Shown here: positions 45,956-57,379 of the stretch, piece after piece
How positions within the stretch are numbered: the first letter of the stretch is position 1
Layout of the letters: each line of letters opens with the position of its first letter
Origin: Leptoclinus maculatus
Lineage: Eukaryota; Chordata; Actinopteri; Perciformes; Stichaeidae
Length of the DNA: 64,000 nucleotides
Assembly (NCBI GenBank): GCA_032191485.1
Contig: JAVDOI010000119.1
Span: forward strand, 62,001 to 126,000
Direction: 5' to 3'
Made by a program: the position numbers and the translations under genes
The notes under the pieces: generated by a model
Databases searched by the model: none
The model's input: only the letters and a program-made list of their open reading frames with translations
Told to the model about the DNA's origin: nothing

Positions 45956-47671
45956 TCAGGAACCAGGATTCTCAGGTGTATCCTGCGAGATGTATTTCTC
46001 AGGTGCATTTGGTTCAGGGTATGTTACTATGTCCTGCTGCATCTCTCTTCTTGTACCTTCTTTCTTGCTGGTTTCTTTCCTCTTTTCATTTTCCCCAGAC
46101 TCTGCTTTGCCATTGGCCTTGTTGCTTGCAGGACTGTGTGTGTTTGCACCAGCGCTGATCTTCTGTTCTTCATTACCATCACTGCGCTTCTTGTCGGGTT
46201 TTTCTTGTCCCTGAAATTGGCGCATTAAAATAAAGTCTTTATTGTGATGTTCAGTTATGATCATATGATACAGTTTAAGGGGTCATTGTGAGTGCAGAAG
46301 TGACAGATAATTAACGAATGTTGTCTAAAAAAAGAAGGGAAACAAATTAACCTTTTGCTGGCTTGTCCTGCCTCGTGGGTAATGTGCAATGCTGTCCATC
46401 ACTTTGAGAGTTTTGAGCCAGCCCTCATGCCAGCTCCTCAGATTATAATGAGAGCTGCACTGGCTCAGACGGAACAGGATCATTTGATTCTCCTTGGTAA
46501 TACGGAGCAGCTCCAGTTGTCGCCTCTCCGCGCCAAGGCTGCGATGAAGAGTAAACACAGGCTTTACGACTGGGTTCAGTGTCAAGGGCCACCTTATTTC
46601 TAGCCATTACAACTTGTTGCTTCACTTTAATATGTACTTTTACAACGATAGTTCTACCACAACCTCAACTGACCTTTTTGTGTCATAATAGTTCCTGTTG
46701 TCAACTCTTCCACTTGTCCTCATGATGTGTGATATTTTCTCCACGAGCATATTGTTCTCCCTCTGAATCTTCTTTGCCAACTCTTCTTCAAGCTGAATGC
46801 AAATAACACAGGATTGGACATTGCTACACAGTGTTCAGGTTGAGATTTAAAATCATTCTTATATTCACTGCACTATTCATTTCTCATAGTTTGAGACTTC
46901 ACTGGGTGGTTTTCGGCACCGATACATCTGCTGCCACCCTGTGGACGTAATGTGAGCAGAGTTGAAAACGTGAGAGAGAAAACAGCCACCTTTTGGTTCT
47001 TCAGCTGGACTGTCAGGTGAGTATAGGTCTTTGGTGGAGCCGTGCTGATTGTTGGTTTGGCTGACTTCACCTTGGGAGAAAAAACCCAGAACATACAGCT
47101 TTGTGTAGAGCAATGAATGGCACCGGATCACTGCAACACGTACTGGTTTGAAAAATAGGTTCGTTTGTGACTAGAATAAAAACTTGAGGTGTAGGTTCAA
47201 AACATTTTAAAATATGGAATAAAAAACAGAAAAAGGAAAGTATTAAGTCACTTCACAAACCAAAGTAGGGTACATGTTTGTCCTAACCTTCCCCCTGTGT
47301 AAATCATATGAAGCCTTGTCAAATTTCTGCTGCAGGTATTTGTTGCCAGTGGGAAGCAGGGGTTGATACCCCCGATGCGCCATCACGGCCCTGTCAATAC
47401 AAAACATTAAACCAAAGTGCTGTACCACCAGCCCCCGACCTCCACTAGAAAACCACACACCTTTAAATCCTTTTGCATGAGTGCTGTGGTCCAGAAGGAA
47501 TCGCACAAACAGTGAACTACCTCACCTCTCACTCTGTGGCGGCCCTGGCGTCTCGATGTCACAGCTCTTCATCAGCCTGGGAGACAGTGTGTGGTGTGTG
47601 TGCTCTGGAGCGTCCCGCTTGACTCCGGCTCCGGAGGCTCCGGAGGCTCCGGTCTGTGTTCTGCCAGTCAT
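45956..47671 (-). CDS. cfap97d2: CFAP97 domain-containing protein, Cfap97d2-like
   Basis: Six coding exons (minus): 47526-47671, 47288-47390, 46990-47070, 46674-46792, 46352-46538, 45956-46210; 891 nt, 296 aa. The conserved core starts at HRGYQPLLPTGNKYLQQKFD (exon 2) and continues through KSAKPTISTAPPKTYTHL, a helical region with ENNMLVEKISHIMRT and RVDNRNYY, and the LLRITKENQMILFRLSQ segment typical of the CFAP97/hemingway family. Exon 1 adds about 50 N-terminal residues with GAS repeats; translation might instead start at the later Met before AHRGYQ. The last exon is a Lys/Glu-rich tail of low complexity. Family members act in cilia and sperm flagella. Human CFAP97D2 lies near CDC16 on 13q34, which supports the name over CFAP97D1. 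Confidence 0.85.
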
Positions 47672-50600
47672 ACGCGGTTGCCATGACAGCGGAGATGAAT
47701 GAATGGTTTCAAACGATGTCCTTGTTGAGCAAGTTCCACACAGAGAGGCACCGAGATAGGCTAATTAGTGAGGAGGCTGGAGGAGGGGGGGGGGGGGGGG
47801 GGGGCTGTGAAATGAGCTGCCACACAGTTCAAAGCTGGAAATACAAACTGAATTCTCTAAATGTGCTCATGCTATTTTTAAACTGGAAAATAAAAAAGGT
47901 GACACTCGTGTTCTAACACCGGTCAGACTTTCTGAATCTGAATCTGATCTGTTAAACATGTTGATCGTGAAATAAGTAAATCGAATGCAGAATTATTACA
48001 TGTATTGCAAAAAGAAAAGAAGAACATTTGAAAGCATTGAATTGATGAGGTCATGGGAATGCAGGCGACTGTATGTCCTTCCTTGCTTCATGCAGACATT
48101 AACAGCCTTGGTAACAGTTACTTGGAGACTTGAACTAACGCACTCGGTGCAAACACAGTTTATACGGACGACACCCACAGAAAATCTGCTGGCACACAAC
48201 AACACTGCAGGTTGATGCAACAAGGGGGGTTGAGTTTATATAAAGTCACAAAACTACATTAAATCAAATCCAATCCACACACCACACATCATGTTAAATG
48301 ATCATGTTTAGAACCCGATATCTGTTCTGGACAGTACAACACAATGGAGCACATCATCAAGGATTTGTTGAATGAATCCCATTGAGGTGATATGACTTCA
48401 TGAATGAACATCTATAGCGCCACACTGCCCCCTGCTGACCAGAACTGGTTACGACAACTATTTTGCTGCAACTGAGATCATAACTTGTTAATAATTCAAA
48501 CTCCATGCGAGAGTGAACAACCACAGCGCTCATGAAGCCCCCCCCCCATGCACCACAATATACATTGAATTAAATGTTAACTGTAACAAGATTCAGACTG
48601 GCAAACTGAACTGAATGTCAACATGTAACACCTGCACGTGTGTTACCTGTGCAGCCAACTATCAATGCACAAACAATATGTTATTAATACGGTAGCGTGT
48701 AACTGCAGTAGTTGTTGTAAAGTTGCCCCCTAACAAAGGGCGATTCTTCATGTCTGATATCCCCCCCCCCCCCACCCCCTTTCCCGGCGCGGTGAATGAA
48801 ATACGGGCAGTAAAAGCGTACCGGTCCAATTTGTTCCTTTGTTGTATAAAGCAGAGACGTGTTGATGGGACAGATGGCAGATGCCAGGGTGATACAATAT
48901 ATAGACTCGGAGATGGGTGCCTCTCGATCTGCCACATTCTTTCTTTGTGATTTTTGTTTTTCGATCGTATTTCAAAACATAAAGAACATGCTTGTGAAGT
49001 AGGGATACTGCAAGAAATCATATTCAATGTGCTTGTAAATTGAATGAGAGCGGTACTCTCTGCTGGTGTGCTTACTTACACCAAAAAAACGATTTTTAAT
49101 CTCAGCACACACTGGCCATAAAAGGTGGGGTACAACCATTTACACTAATGCACAGCGTTGGGAGTCTCTACTGTGGTTCACCTGCATGCTCTTGGTGTGT
49201 AGAAACTGGTGCACCCAGAGGAAACCAACACAAGCAGAGGGAGGAAACGCAGAACACAGGGAAGAAACTAACCTCAAGGCCTTCTCACACAGACACTCAA
49301 CAGACTCACTGCACCAAATCCACCATCATGTCAGTTTCTGCCAGGAAATGGACTAATGTAGCTGGGCCTTCCTTAAATAACCAAACCCACCTTGATTACT
49401 CACAGGACATCTCCATGCATGCAAAGCACAATGCCACCTCAATAACAACTACTTCCGTCAGTGATGCTTTACAAGCGTCATTTTAAATACCCAAAATGTT
49501 TGTTTACACTTCATTTCAGCTTTTTAAAAATGAATCACTGTCCGTCCATAATCCATTGTCTGAATGCGGTTACAAACACATAAGTCAAATTGAAAAACAA
49601 AAAGTCCATTTTGTCTTCTTGGCTCTGTCATGATCAATTAAGAAGATACGATTAAAATAACAAAGCTTGTTTTCTTGTCCTGAATGGCAGGGGATGCTAC
49701 CAGGAAGTCTCACCGGTGCACTAGTGGATCTTCCATTGCACCATTGTGGGAATAAGACGGTCTCTCTGGGACATGAGAAGTGCAAGGACCTAAGACCTGC
49801 TACACGTATAAACACAACAGCAACGCTGTGTGTGTGTGTGTGTGTGTGAGTATACACAGGTGTCTAAGGTTTTCCAGATGAAGCTATTTTTTTAATCTTA
49901 AAGAGAAGACAAACATATGCAATGGAAAGGATGCTTCTACTGTATAGTATAACAATCGGAGAAAGAAGGGGAAATATATAGTGCTGCTGTTGCACAACAC
50001 TTCTGTAACAGTGTAACACTCGCCTCCATCATTGTGTTATGTATGTAGTGCAGGTCTACAGCTGTTTGTATGTACAAGGTACTTTGCTTTGGAATCCAAT
50101 CCAATAATCAAAGTAAATCTGATTATATTGTATTTTACGGTGTACTTATTCATAATACCTTTACTGTTTGATTATTTACTGTACTAGCTTTCTTTCAACT
50201 GAAGTCTCATGTTGCACGTTCCTACAGACTAATAAAGGATTACCTTATTTCATCTTAAATGTTACTTATTTCTCTACTTTGGCACTTTGTCTACTGAACA
50301 GAAACCCGGTGTCCCCTGTTGGCCGCCCCGTCTCTCCGCTTATTGAGACGAATACGAGCAGTTCCTTCACGGCTGATATCTTTCTGGTCCGAGCCTGTGA
50401 CCAGAACGCAGTGAGGTCACAGGAGGAGTCTGTGCATTCCCCCAGGGTCAGGATCAAGGTTTTCCTTTTTTTTGTTGTTTTTTTGCAAATCTGTGTGATG
50501 GAAAGTGACTACGGTAACGGGTCCCGTGAGAAGGTGTCAGCGGCACACCGGCTCTAAGCCTGCTCGTTATCCTGAACATGCAAGTCAGACGATCTGTCAG

Positions 50601-53265
50601 TAAAGACTGATTCTTCTCATCTAATGCTGTCCTTTGAAGAGCCCACCAGAAATATGGTTTCATTGGAACATATTTACATAATAGTTCATCGGCTCAAATG
50701 CAACACTTTATTCATACCTTTCAGATCAACAGGCCTCAGAAGCCGGTGAACGGGCCAGGAAGCTTTCTCCAACAGAGAGCTCTCCTCTCTCCTTAAAAGC
50801 TCTCTGCTCCGCTCTCAGTGATCATCTATCGGGTAGGGGTTGATGAAGCATTACAAACACTGTCGTGACCTTTTTTAAAAATAGAAACCGACATTAGAGA
50901 CATCTCTGGGCACACTGCTTACTTCCTCTGGAGATGGCCCCGTTCTTCCATTATCTGGGATGATAGAGAACACTGTACGTCACATTTAAAGGTATGCAGC
51001 GAACCTTCCGTGTGTCTGAATATCATGTGGGAGGGTTATCAGCGCCTCTTTTTTCTCCCCTCACCTGCTCCTTTCTTTGTGCAAAAACCCCCCTAAACCC
51101 GATTTACACAGCCCCCTTGGTCAGCGAACCCTTAACTCTAATGACATCTGAAAACCCTTCACACTTGATTTACAGGAAGTCGTTTTAAAGTCAACACAGT
51201 TTCCAGCTAATGGACGGTAGAATAGGTAACGACTCCAAGGCTACATACCCTCAGCCCCCGCTGCTCCATTAATGCCGCCGAGCTGCAGAGGAACGGATGC
51301 TTTGACTCAGAAATAGGCTTCATCCCTCTAAAAGTGGCTCTTTTGATGACAGTTTGGCGCACACATGCTGCACTTCCTCCCTGAATACGGGGAAGTTTGG
51401 CCCATTTTAAGGCTCAACCCCATGCAGGCCTATATCCCGGATAGATCCGCGCCATGAAAGGGTATAAATAATGAACGACGCAGTCTTTACAAGTTAAAAA
51501 AGAGCCACAGTGCAGTTACATAACAGCGGAATGAGTTATGAGGATAACAAATTAGGCGGAGCGAGGCCGAGGACTGTACCATGCTGGACTAATCGGCTGC
51601 AGTGAGCCAACACAACCCAGATTGATGCCCAGATTTTGTGCTCTTAAATGTAACCTTGGCGTTGTTCACAACTATAAATGTTCTGCTGTTTCCCTTGGCA
51701 ACTTTACCTCTTTGAAAAATCTCAGTGTCTTGGTTACTGGCAAGGTCCCTCGTCCCTGTATCATGCTTTTAAAATCTGCAGAAAACAAACAGTGTCTCAT
51801 AATCATCGTGCACCTGACAGGATCGCTCTTATTGTACTGAGTGTGTTGTTTTGTGAGTGTGTTTGTCTCCTCTTTGTCCCTCTCAAGATTTTCTAAATGG
51901 TACAAAACCTTGATGCAGTTTGTTTTTGTCTTTTCAACCTGTGCATCTTTGGAGTTACTCGTTCTGTAGACACACTATGTAGAACGTCTCATACATTCTC
52001 TACATAACTGATCCACAATCTTCAAAGCATTCCATTGTGATTGAGACTTTATAGACTTTAAATGTACTTGAGCTATTGTGAACCGATTTGAAAGCCTCAG
52101 CTGTCTTGTGTTGTGTTCAGGTGCTTTCGAGAGGCACAGAACTCTGAATTATGAGAGTGAACAGCGATGCATTCAAGAGATAATGTTTGCCGTCATTGAA
52201 AGACTAAGGAATTGAATTTAAGAGGCCAGCCTAAAACTTTCCTTCCTGATCCAGAACTGGTTGCCAAATGGTGTAAAAGTTGAATGCACAGCCTCTTGTA
52301 ACATAACACATTGTTTCCAGGATCAGATGATGCATAAGATCTTTCCATCTAAGCAGCACAAGTCTTCTAGCCAGCAGCGCAGCAAAGGCTATCTTGTTTT
52401 TGCTCTATTGGTTGAGACATAGATCACGCGGTACCATACCAAATATTGCTATCTTGCTATTTTTAGCATATCAGAGTAGAATTTGAATATATATGTGATC
52501 CAGTGGATGGTGTTGCTCCACAGCGATCAGTGAGGATCGATATTTGGTGTAGATTTGGATGTCCTCTGAAAGCTCTGTGTCTAAATCTGCTCCATATTGT
52601 CTTTTTAAACATGTCAGGGCTTCTAGATTATTTGCTAATAATCGCTTTAGTGCAGGAACTGAGCTCCACAACAGATTCATGAGGACTAATGATGGAAAGC
52701 GAGCCGAGTGTGAGGACACAAAGCTGCACAGTTGCAGGTATTTGAAGAAGTAAGAGAGATTAAACATTTTAAGCTTAGCTGCGCAAATGATGCAAAAGCA
52801 TCATCAACATATAAATCTTTTAATGTGACTAATCCCCTCTTGGTCCGGGTGTTGAAGGATCCATCAATCATAGTAGGTTTAAACATATTACATGTTGCTA
52901 GAGCCACTGATTGATACGTGATTAAGTGACGAGGCTCGGCTGAACCGTGCCCAAGCCTTCAAGGACTGCTTAACCACTCAGATAAAGGCTCAGGTGCTGA
53001 GGACTTTAAGCAAAGTGTGTAAAGAGGCGGGTCCACTGTTCATGTCATGTGATGAGTTCAGCCAATATAACATTGGCTGCCCAATAAAAATATTAAAAGT
53101 TGAGTAAATTCAACCCTCCATGTTCAACATGTCACTGTAAGATGCTCTCACGTTTTCATGGATTTGTGAATGAGGATATCAATATATCCAAATGAAGAGA
53201 GAAAGATTTTGCCGTAACGATATACATTGGAACAAATCTAATGATGTAAATTCGACCTCCTTCCA
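47672..53265. other. Intergenic, no gene seen
   Basis: The first 100 bp may be the cfap97d2 promoter. A G run lies at 47786-47803, C runs at 48538-48548 and 48759-48775, and a GT microsatellite at 49827-49848. Only short ORFs without family resemblance occur, and no phase-consistent exon chain was found. Confidence 0.5.
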
Positions 53266-53269
53266 TCCT

Positions 53270-54341
53270 AATGATAGTGATAGTTAGGTTAGGTATAGTT
53301 AGGTATAGTGATAGTTAGGTTAGGTATAGTTAGGTATAGTGATAGTTAGGTTAGGTATAGTTAGGTAAAGTGATAGTTAGGTTAGGTATAGTTAGGTATA
53401 GTGACAGTTAGGTTAGGTATAGTTAGGTATAGTGATAGTTAGGTTAGGTATAGTTAGGTATAGTGATAGTTAGGTTAGGTATAGTTAGGTATAGTGATAG
53501 TTAGGTTAGGTATAGTTAGGTAAAGTGATAGTTAGGTTAGGTATAGTTAGGTATAGTGATAGTTAGGTTAGGTATAGTTAGGTATAGTGATAGTTAGGTT
53601 AGGTATAGTTAGGTATAGTGATAGTTAGGTTAGGTATAGTTAGGTATAGTGATAGTTAGGTTAGGTATAGTTAGGTATAGTGATAGTTAGGTATAGTGAT
53701 AGTTAGGTATAGTGATAGTTAGGTTAGGTATAGTTAGGTATAGTGATAGTTAGGTATAGTGATAGTTAGGTTAGGTATAGTTAGGTATAGGTATAGTTAG
53801 GTATAGTGATAGTTAGGTATAGTGATAGTTAGGTATAGTGATAGTTAGGTTAGGTATAGTTAGGTATAGTGATAGTTAGGTTAGGTATAGTTAGGTATAG
53901 TGACAGTTAGGTTAGGTATAGTTAGGTATAGTGATAGTTAGGTTAGGTATAGTTAGGTATAGTGATAGTTAGGTTAGGTATAGTTAGGTATAGTGATAGT
54001 TAGGTTAGGTATAGTTAGGTATAGTGATAGTTAGGTTAGGTATAGTTAGGTATAGTGATAGTTAGGTTAGGTATAGTTAGGTATAGTGATAGTTAGGTTA
54101 GGTATAGTTAGGTATAGTGACAGTTAGGTTAGGTATAGTTAGGTATAGTGATAGTTAGGTTAGGTATAGTTAGGTATAGGGATAGTTAGGTTAGGTATAG
54201 TTAGGTATAGTGATAGTTAGGTTAGGTATAGTTAGGTATAGTGATAGTTAGGTTAGGTATAGTTAGGTATAGTGATAGTTAGGTTAGGTATAGTTAGGTA
54301 TAGGGATAGTTAGGTTAGGTATAGTTAGGTATAGTGATAGT
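53270..54341. repeat. 31-bp minisatellite rich in TTAGG
   Basis: About 35 units containing GATAGTTAGGTTAGGTATAG TTAGGTATAGT. Some units are shortened to 16 bp by loss of the middle, and variants GACAGTT, GGATAGTT and GTAAAGT recur. TTAGG words occur about three times per unit but are spaced unevenly, so this is not a telomeric array. The right edge is marked by a transposon target duplication. Confidence 0.97.
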
Positions 54342-55086
54342 TAGTGGTGCAACGGATCATAAAACTCAGGGTTCGGATCGGTTCACTGATCAGAGTCACT
54401 GATCGGTTCAGCACTAAAGAAAAAAAGAGCAAATATATTTTTTAAGTAACTTTTTGCCACCGATACTAATTGCCGATCACTAATGATCCATATTGGCAGA
54501 TACAGATCCCTTTGTTGTTTGATTATAGTAGCTGGTCTACAAAAATCATTTCAACCGCTCTGAAGTCAGTGTAAACCATCAACAATAACTTTGTTATAGT
54601 CATCTATATTGTTTTTCTTCTTGATAAAAACACAATTTAAATGATTTTGTATTTTTATGGATTTTATGGATTTTAGTTTTAATGATGTATTATGAGCTGC
54701 TTAGAGGTAATGTAAACAGGTCATAATGCATCTCTAATATCTATTTATGTTGTTGTGAAAACATTTGGTGTCTCACCAACACTACATTTTACGAGATTAC
54801 ATGTGAACACATCATAACTTGCCCAATTCTCATTTTCACTGAACAGAGCCTGAACGCATCGTAATGTAACTGAACGGAACCTTGGTTCGTTAGCCACTAG
54901 CGGTGCTACAACACAGATTAGTTTACAATGTATCATTATCAGAGACCGACGACTAGAAAAGCATGAATGCAGATGTCCTGATCACATGTTTCACTGAACT
55001 TTATTTCACACTGTGATGGTTAAACTGTGTAATTCATCCGTGGTTGACATGCGTGCCGAACTGCACGATGGTCCGTTACACCACTA
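54342..55086. mobile_element. Non-autonomous hAT-like element at minisatellite edge
   Basis: A 745-bp element with imperfect inverted ends (TAGTGGTGCAACGGATCAT and, read inward, TAGTGGTGTAACGGACCAT) and an 8-bp flank GTGATAGT (54334-54341) against GTGATAAT (55087-55094), 7 of 8 matching. The length of the flank repeat and the ends fit hAT. No transposase ORF remains. Confidence 0.82.
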
Positions 55087-55299
55087 GTGATAATAACTTT
55101 AACTTCCTTTCAGACAATCTATAAGTGATGGGAAGTCAGCTTTGTAAAGGTGTTTAAAATGATTCATGATCCAGATTCCCAATATTTAAATTCATTTTTT
55201 ACTTATTTTAAAGGGCAATGAACTCAGCATGAGCTTCATTAAGCCATTTGTGAATATTTGATATGTTGAATATAATTGTCTTAAACCTGCATTCTCTCT

Positions 55300-55727
55300 A
55301 GTGTCCACCAGGGGGCGACTCCTCTGGTTGTATAGAAGTCTATGAGTAATGACTCTACTTCTCTCTTGATTTATTACCTCAGTAAACATTGTAAACATGA
55401 GTTTATGGTCTCAATCTCTAGTTTCAAGTCTTCTTCAATACAGCATGATGTTCATTTAGTACATTATGGTCCATTTAGAGTCAAACAGACCATAAAGCAG
55501 GGGAGGCTTTAGGGCGGGGCTACCTTGTGATTGACAGGTTGCTGCTGCTACCAGAGCCGTATCTTGTTTGTCCCTCCTCCTCAGTCCAAATATGGTCACT
55601 TCCGCTCACTGGTTGCAAAAAGCCAAGACGGCGACGGCTAAAACGCCAAACTCGAGGCTTCAAAACGTCCACAAACCAATGGGTGACGTCACGACAACTA
55701 CGGCCACTTCTCATACACAGTCTATGC
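55300..55727. repeat. Dispersed repeat copy 3, inverted
   Basis: Reverse orientation of the family at 6724 and 22979: TATAGAAGTCTATGAG, TACATTATGGTCCATTTAGA, GGTTGCAAAAAGCCAAGACG, GTCCACAAACCAATGGGTGA and the end CATACACAGTCTATGC are all present. It carries an extra GGGGCGACTCCTCTGG-like flank, a phrase common in fish genomes. Confidence 0.8.
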
Positions 55728-55734
55728 TTCAGGC

Positions 55735-56580
55735 AACATAATAACAAAATGTGTTTAGAAATATAATCATCCATCTACTAATAAACACAAAATTGAAGCA
55801 GTTCAAAACATAACGGAGTCGAAAACAAGCCCGGTAAGGCATTATGTGATCTGCCATATCTTTGCTTATGAATTAGGACAAAGTGAGTCAGTTTGACCGC
55901 TCCCACATTCACTGAACCTGGCTGGTCAAGTAGCACAAAAGACTGCACCCTCCAGCGCGGAAAAAAGTAGTTCACGAGGAAAACATCAACCTCATGCCTG
56001 ACGCTCAAAATAACTCCACAGTGTGTCACATTTATGATCCGCCTACTTGTTGCATTTTATTCGGGTACAAGTGGTACAAGATGATCTTTTGTCTTCGCTG
56101 CCGCGGTGACTTCTGCTTTCTGTACAAGATGTACAAGATAAAGACGGCGTATAGAGCAGAGCAGAGTGGTTCACTACATGGCAAATCAGTGCAAAGAGGG
56201 GGTGAAACAGCTGAAATATTGATTATCCTGTTGGCACTGCAGGAACCAATCAATCGCATGATCGCCTCATGGCTGTATGCTCACGAGCTTGACTATGTTG
56301 CTGCACTGTTGGAGCAGCCGCGTACAGCACTGCAATGCAACTCACTGACATTAAAGAACAACACAAAGGGAACTTGGGAACAATTACTTGAAAAGGAAAT
56401 CGCAAGCTAAACTGTAAAGCAGCAGAGAGAAGCTCAGAGAGTCTAAAAGAGGAAAATGTTTTCATGATAAGGAAGCGAATATGTTCATTATTGCAATTCT
56501 CACTGGACAGGAAACTCCCAGAGAGACGACTATAAAAGGGCATGATTTGAGTGTGGGCTTTATTTTAGGCCTTACACATC

Positions 56581-56621
<41 letters not shown>

Positions 56622-57005
56622 CGCTTCTGGGTCAAGTTCGGCTGAGGGCGTGGGGAGTAAATGTCAGGGTAAGGGCAGTGCCAGCGCAAGAAAGATGCTC
56701 GGCATGAGAGTGACCACCGTAGCATTCGTAACTAATATCCGCTCACTTGTTCTGGGCTCCGTTGGACCGCGGGCCCTTCCTCATGCTTCAGCTGACCTCT
56801 CAGTGAAGGCACTTCTAGCCTCGCCCCGAAGCAGATGTCTCCAAATATAGACAACGCTCTTAAGACTTAAACCGTGGATGATCTCAGAGCTTCAACAAAG
56901 AGCTGAAACAAACACCAACAGATTCACTAAGCTCTTAAAACCAACGCAAACTGAATTACATCTCCAACTTCTGCTAATATTTCGGAAAATGTAGTTTATA
57001 GAACA
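55735..57005. other. Intergenic, no gene seen
   Basis: Contains a GT microsatellite at 56583-56618. A 138-codon ORF at 55994-56410 has no resemblance to any family I know and no supporting context. Confidence 0.5.
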
Positions 57006-57009
57006 TCTG

Positions 57010-57375
57010 GATCTGAAGTTTGGTGGCTATTACATGTAGCCTACTCGAGTAATTCATTCATTAATTATACTTCTAAGAGTAGTTGTTTTGCAAAATACTT
57101 TTGACTCTTACTAGAGTACATTAAAATAGATGTACTTCTACGTTCAACAGTAGTCACCGTGATGTCACCTATTAGTTTGTGGACAGCTGTTTTGAATTCT
57201 TTAGTTCAGCATTTTGATTAGTTTGAAGAGATTTAACAGCATGTAGTTTGTCATTTGTCATATCTACTGAAATAACTCACGTAGTTATTTTTTACTTCTA
57301 CTTGAGTCAAAACAGTTATAAAGAAACAATGCTTTTACTTGAATACTGTTTGTTGTTGACTCTACCCACCACTGC
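57010..57375. repeat. Nested interspersed repeats
   Basis: A TACTTTTGACTC / TACTTGAGTCAAA type fish repeat appears to be interrupted near 57155-57225 by a fragment of the ATAGACTGTATATAAG family (GTGATGTCACC, TTTGTGGACAGCTGTTTTGA). Both halves are degenerate. Confidence 0.45.
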
Positions 57376-57379
57376 CCAG

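Noticed and set aside
53270..54341. Interstitial telomere made of TTAGG
   Set aside because: Vertebrate telomeres are TTAGGG, and the TTAGG words here are spaced by TATAG within a 31-bp unit.
55994..56410. 138-codon plus-strand ORF
   Set aside because: No family resemblance, no splice context, and a composition like that of the surrounding intergenic DNA.
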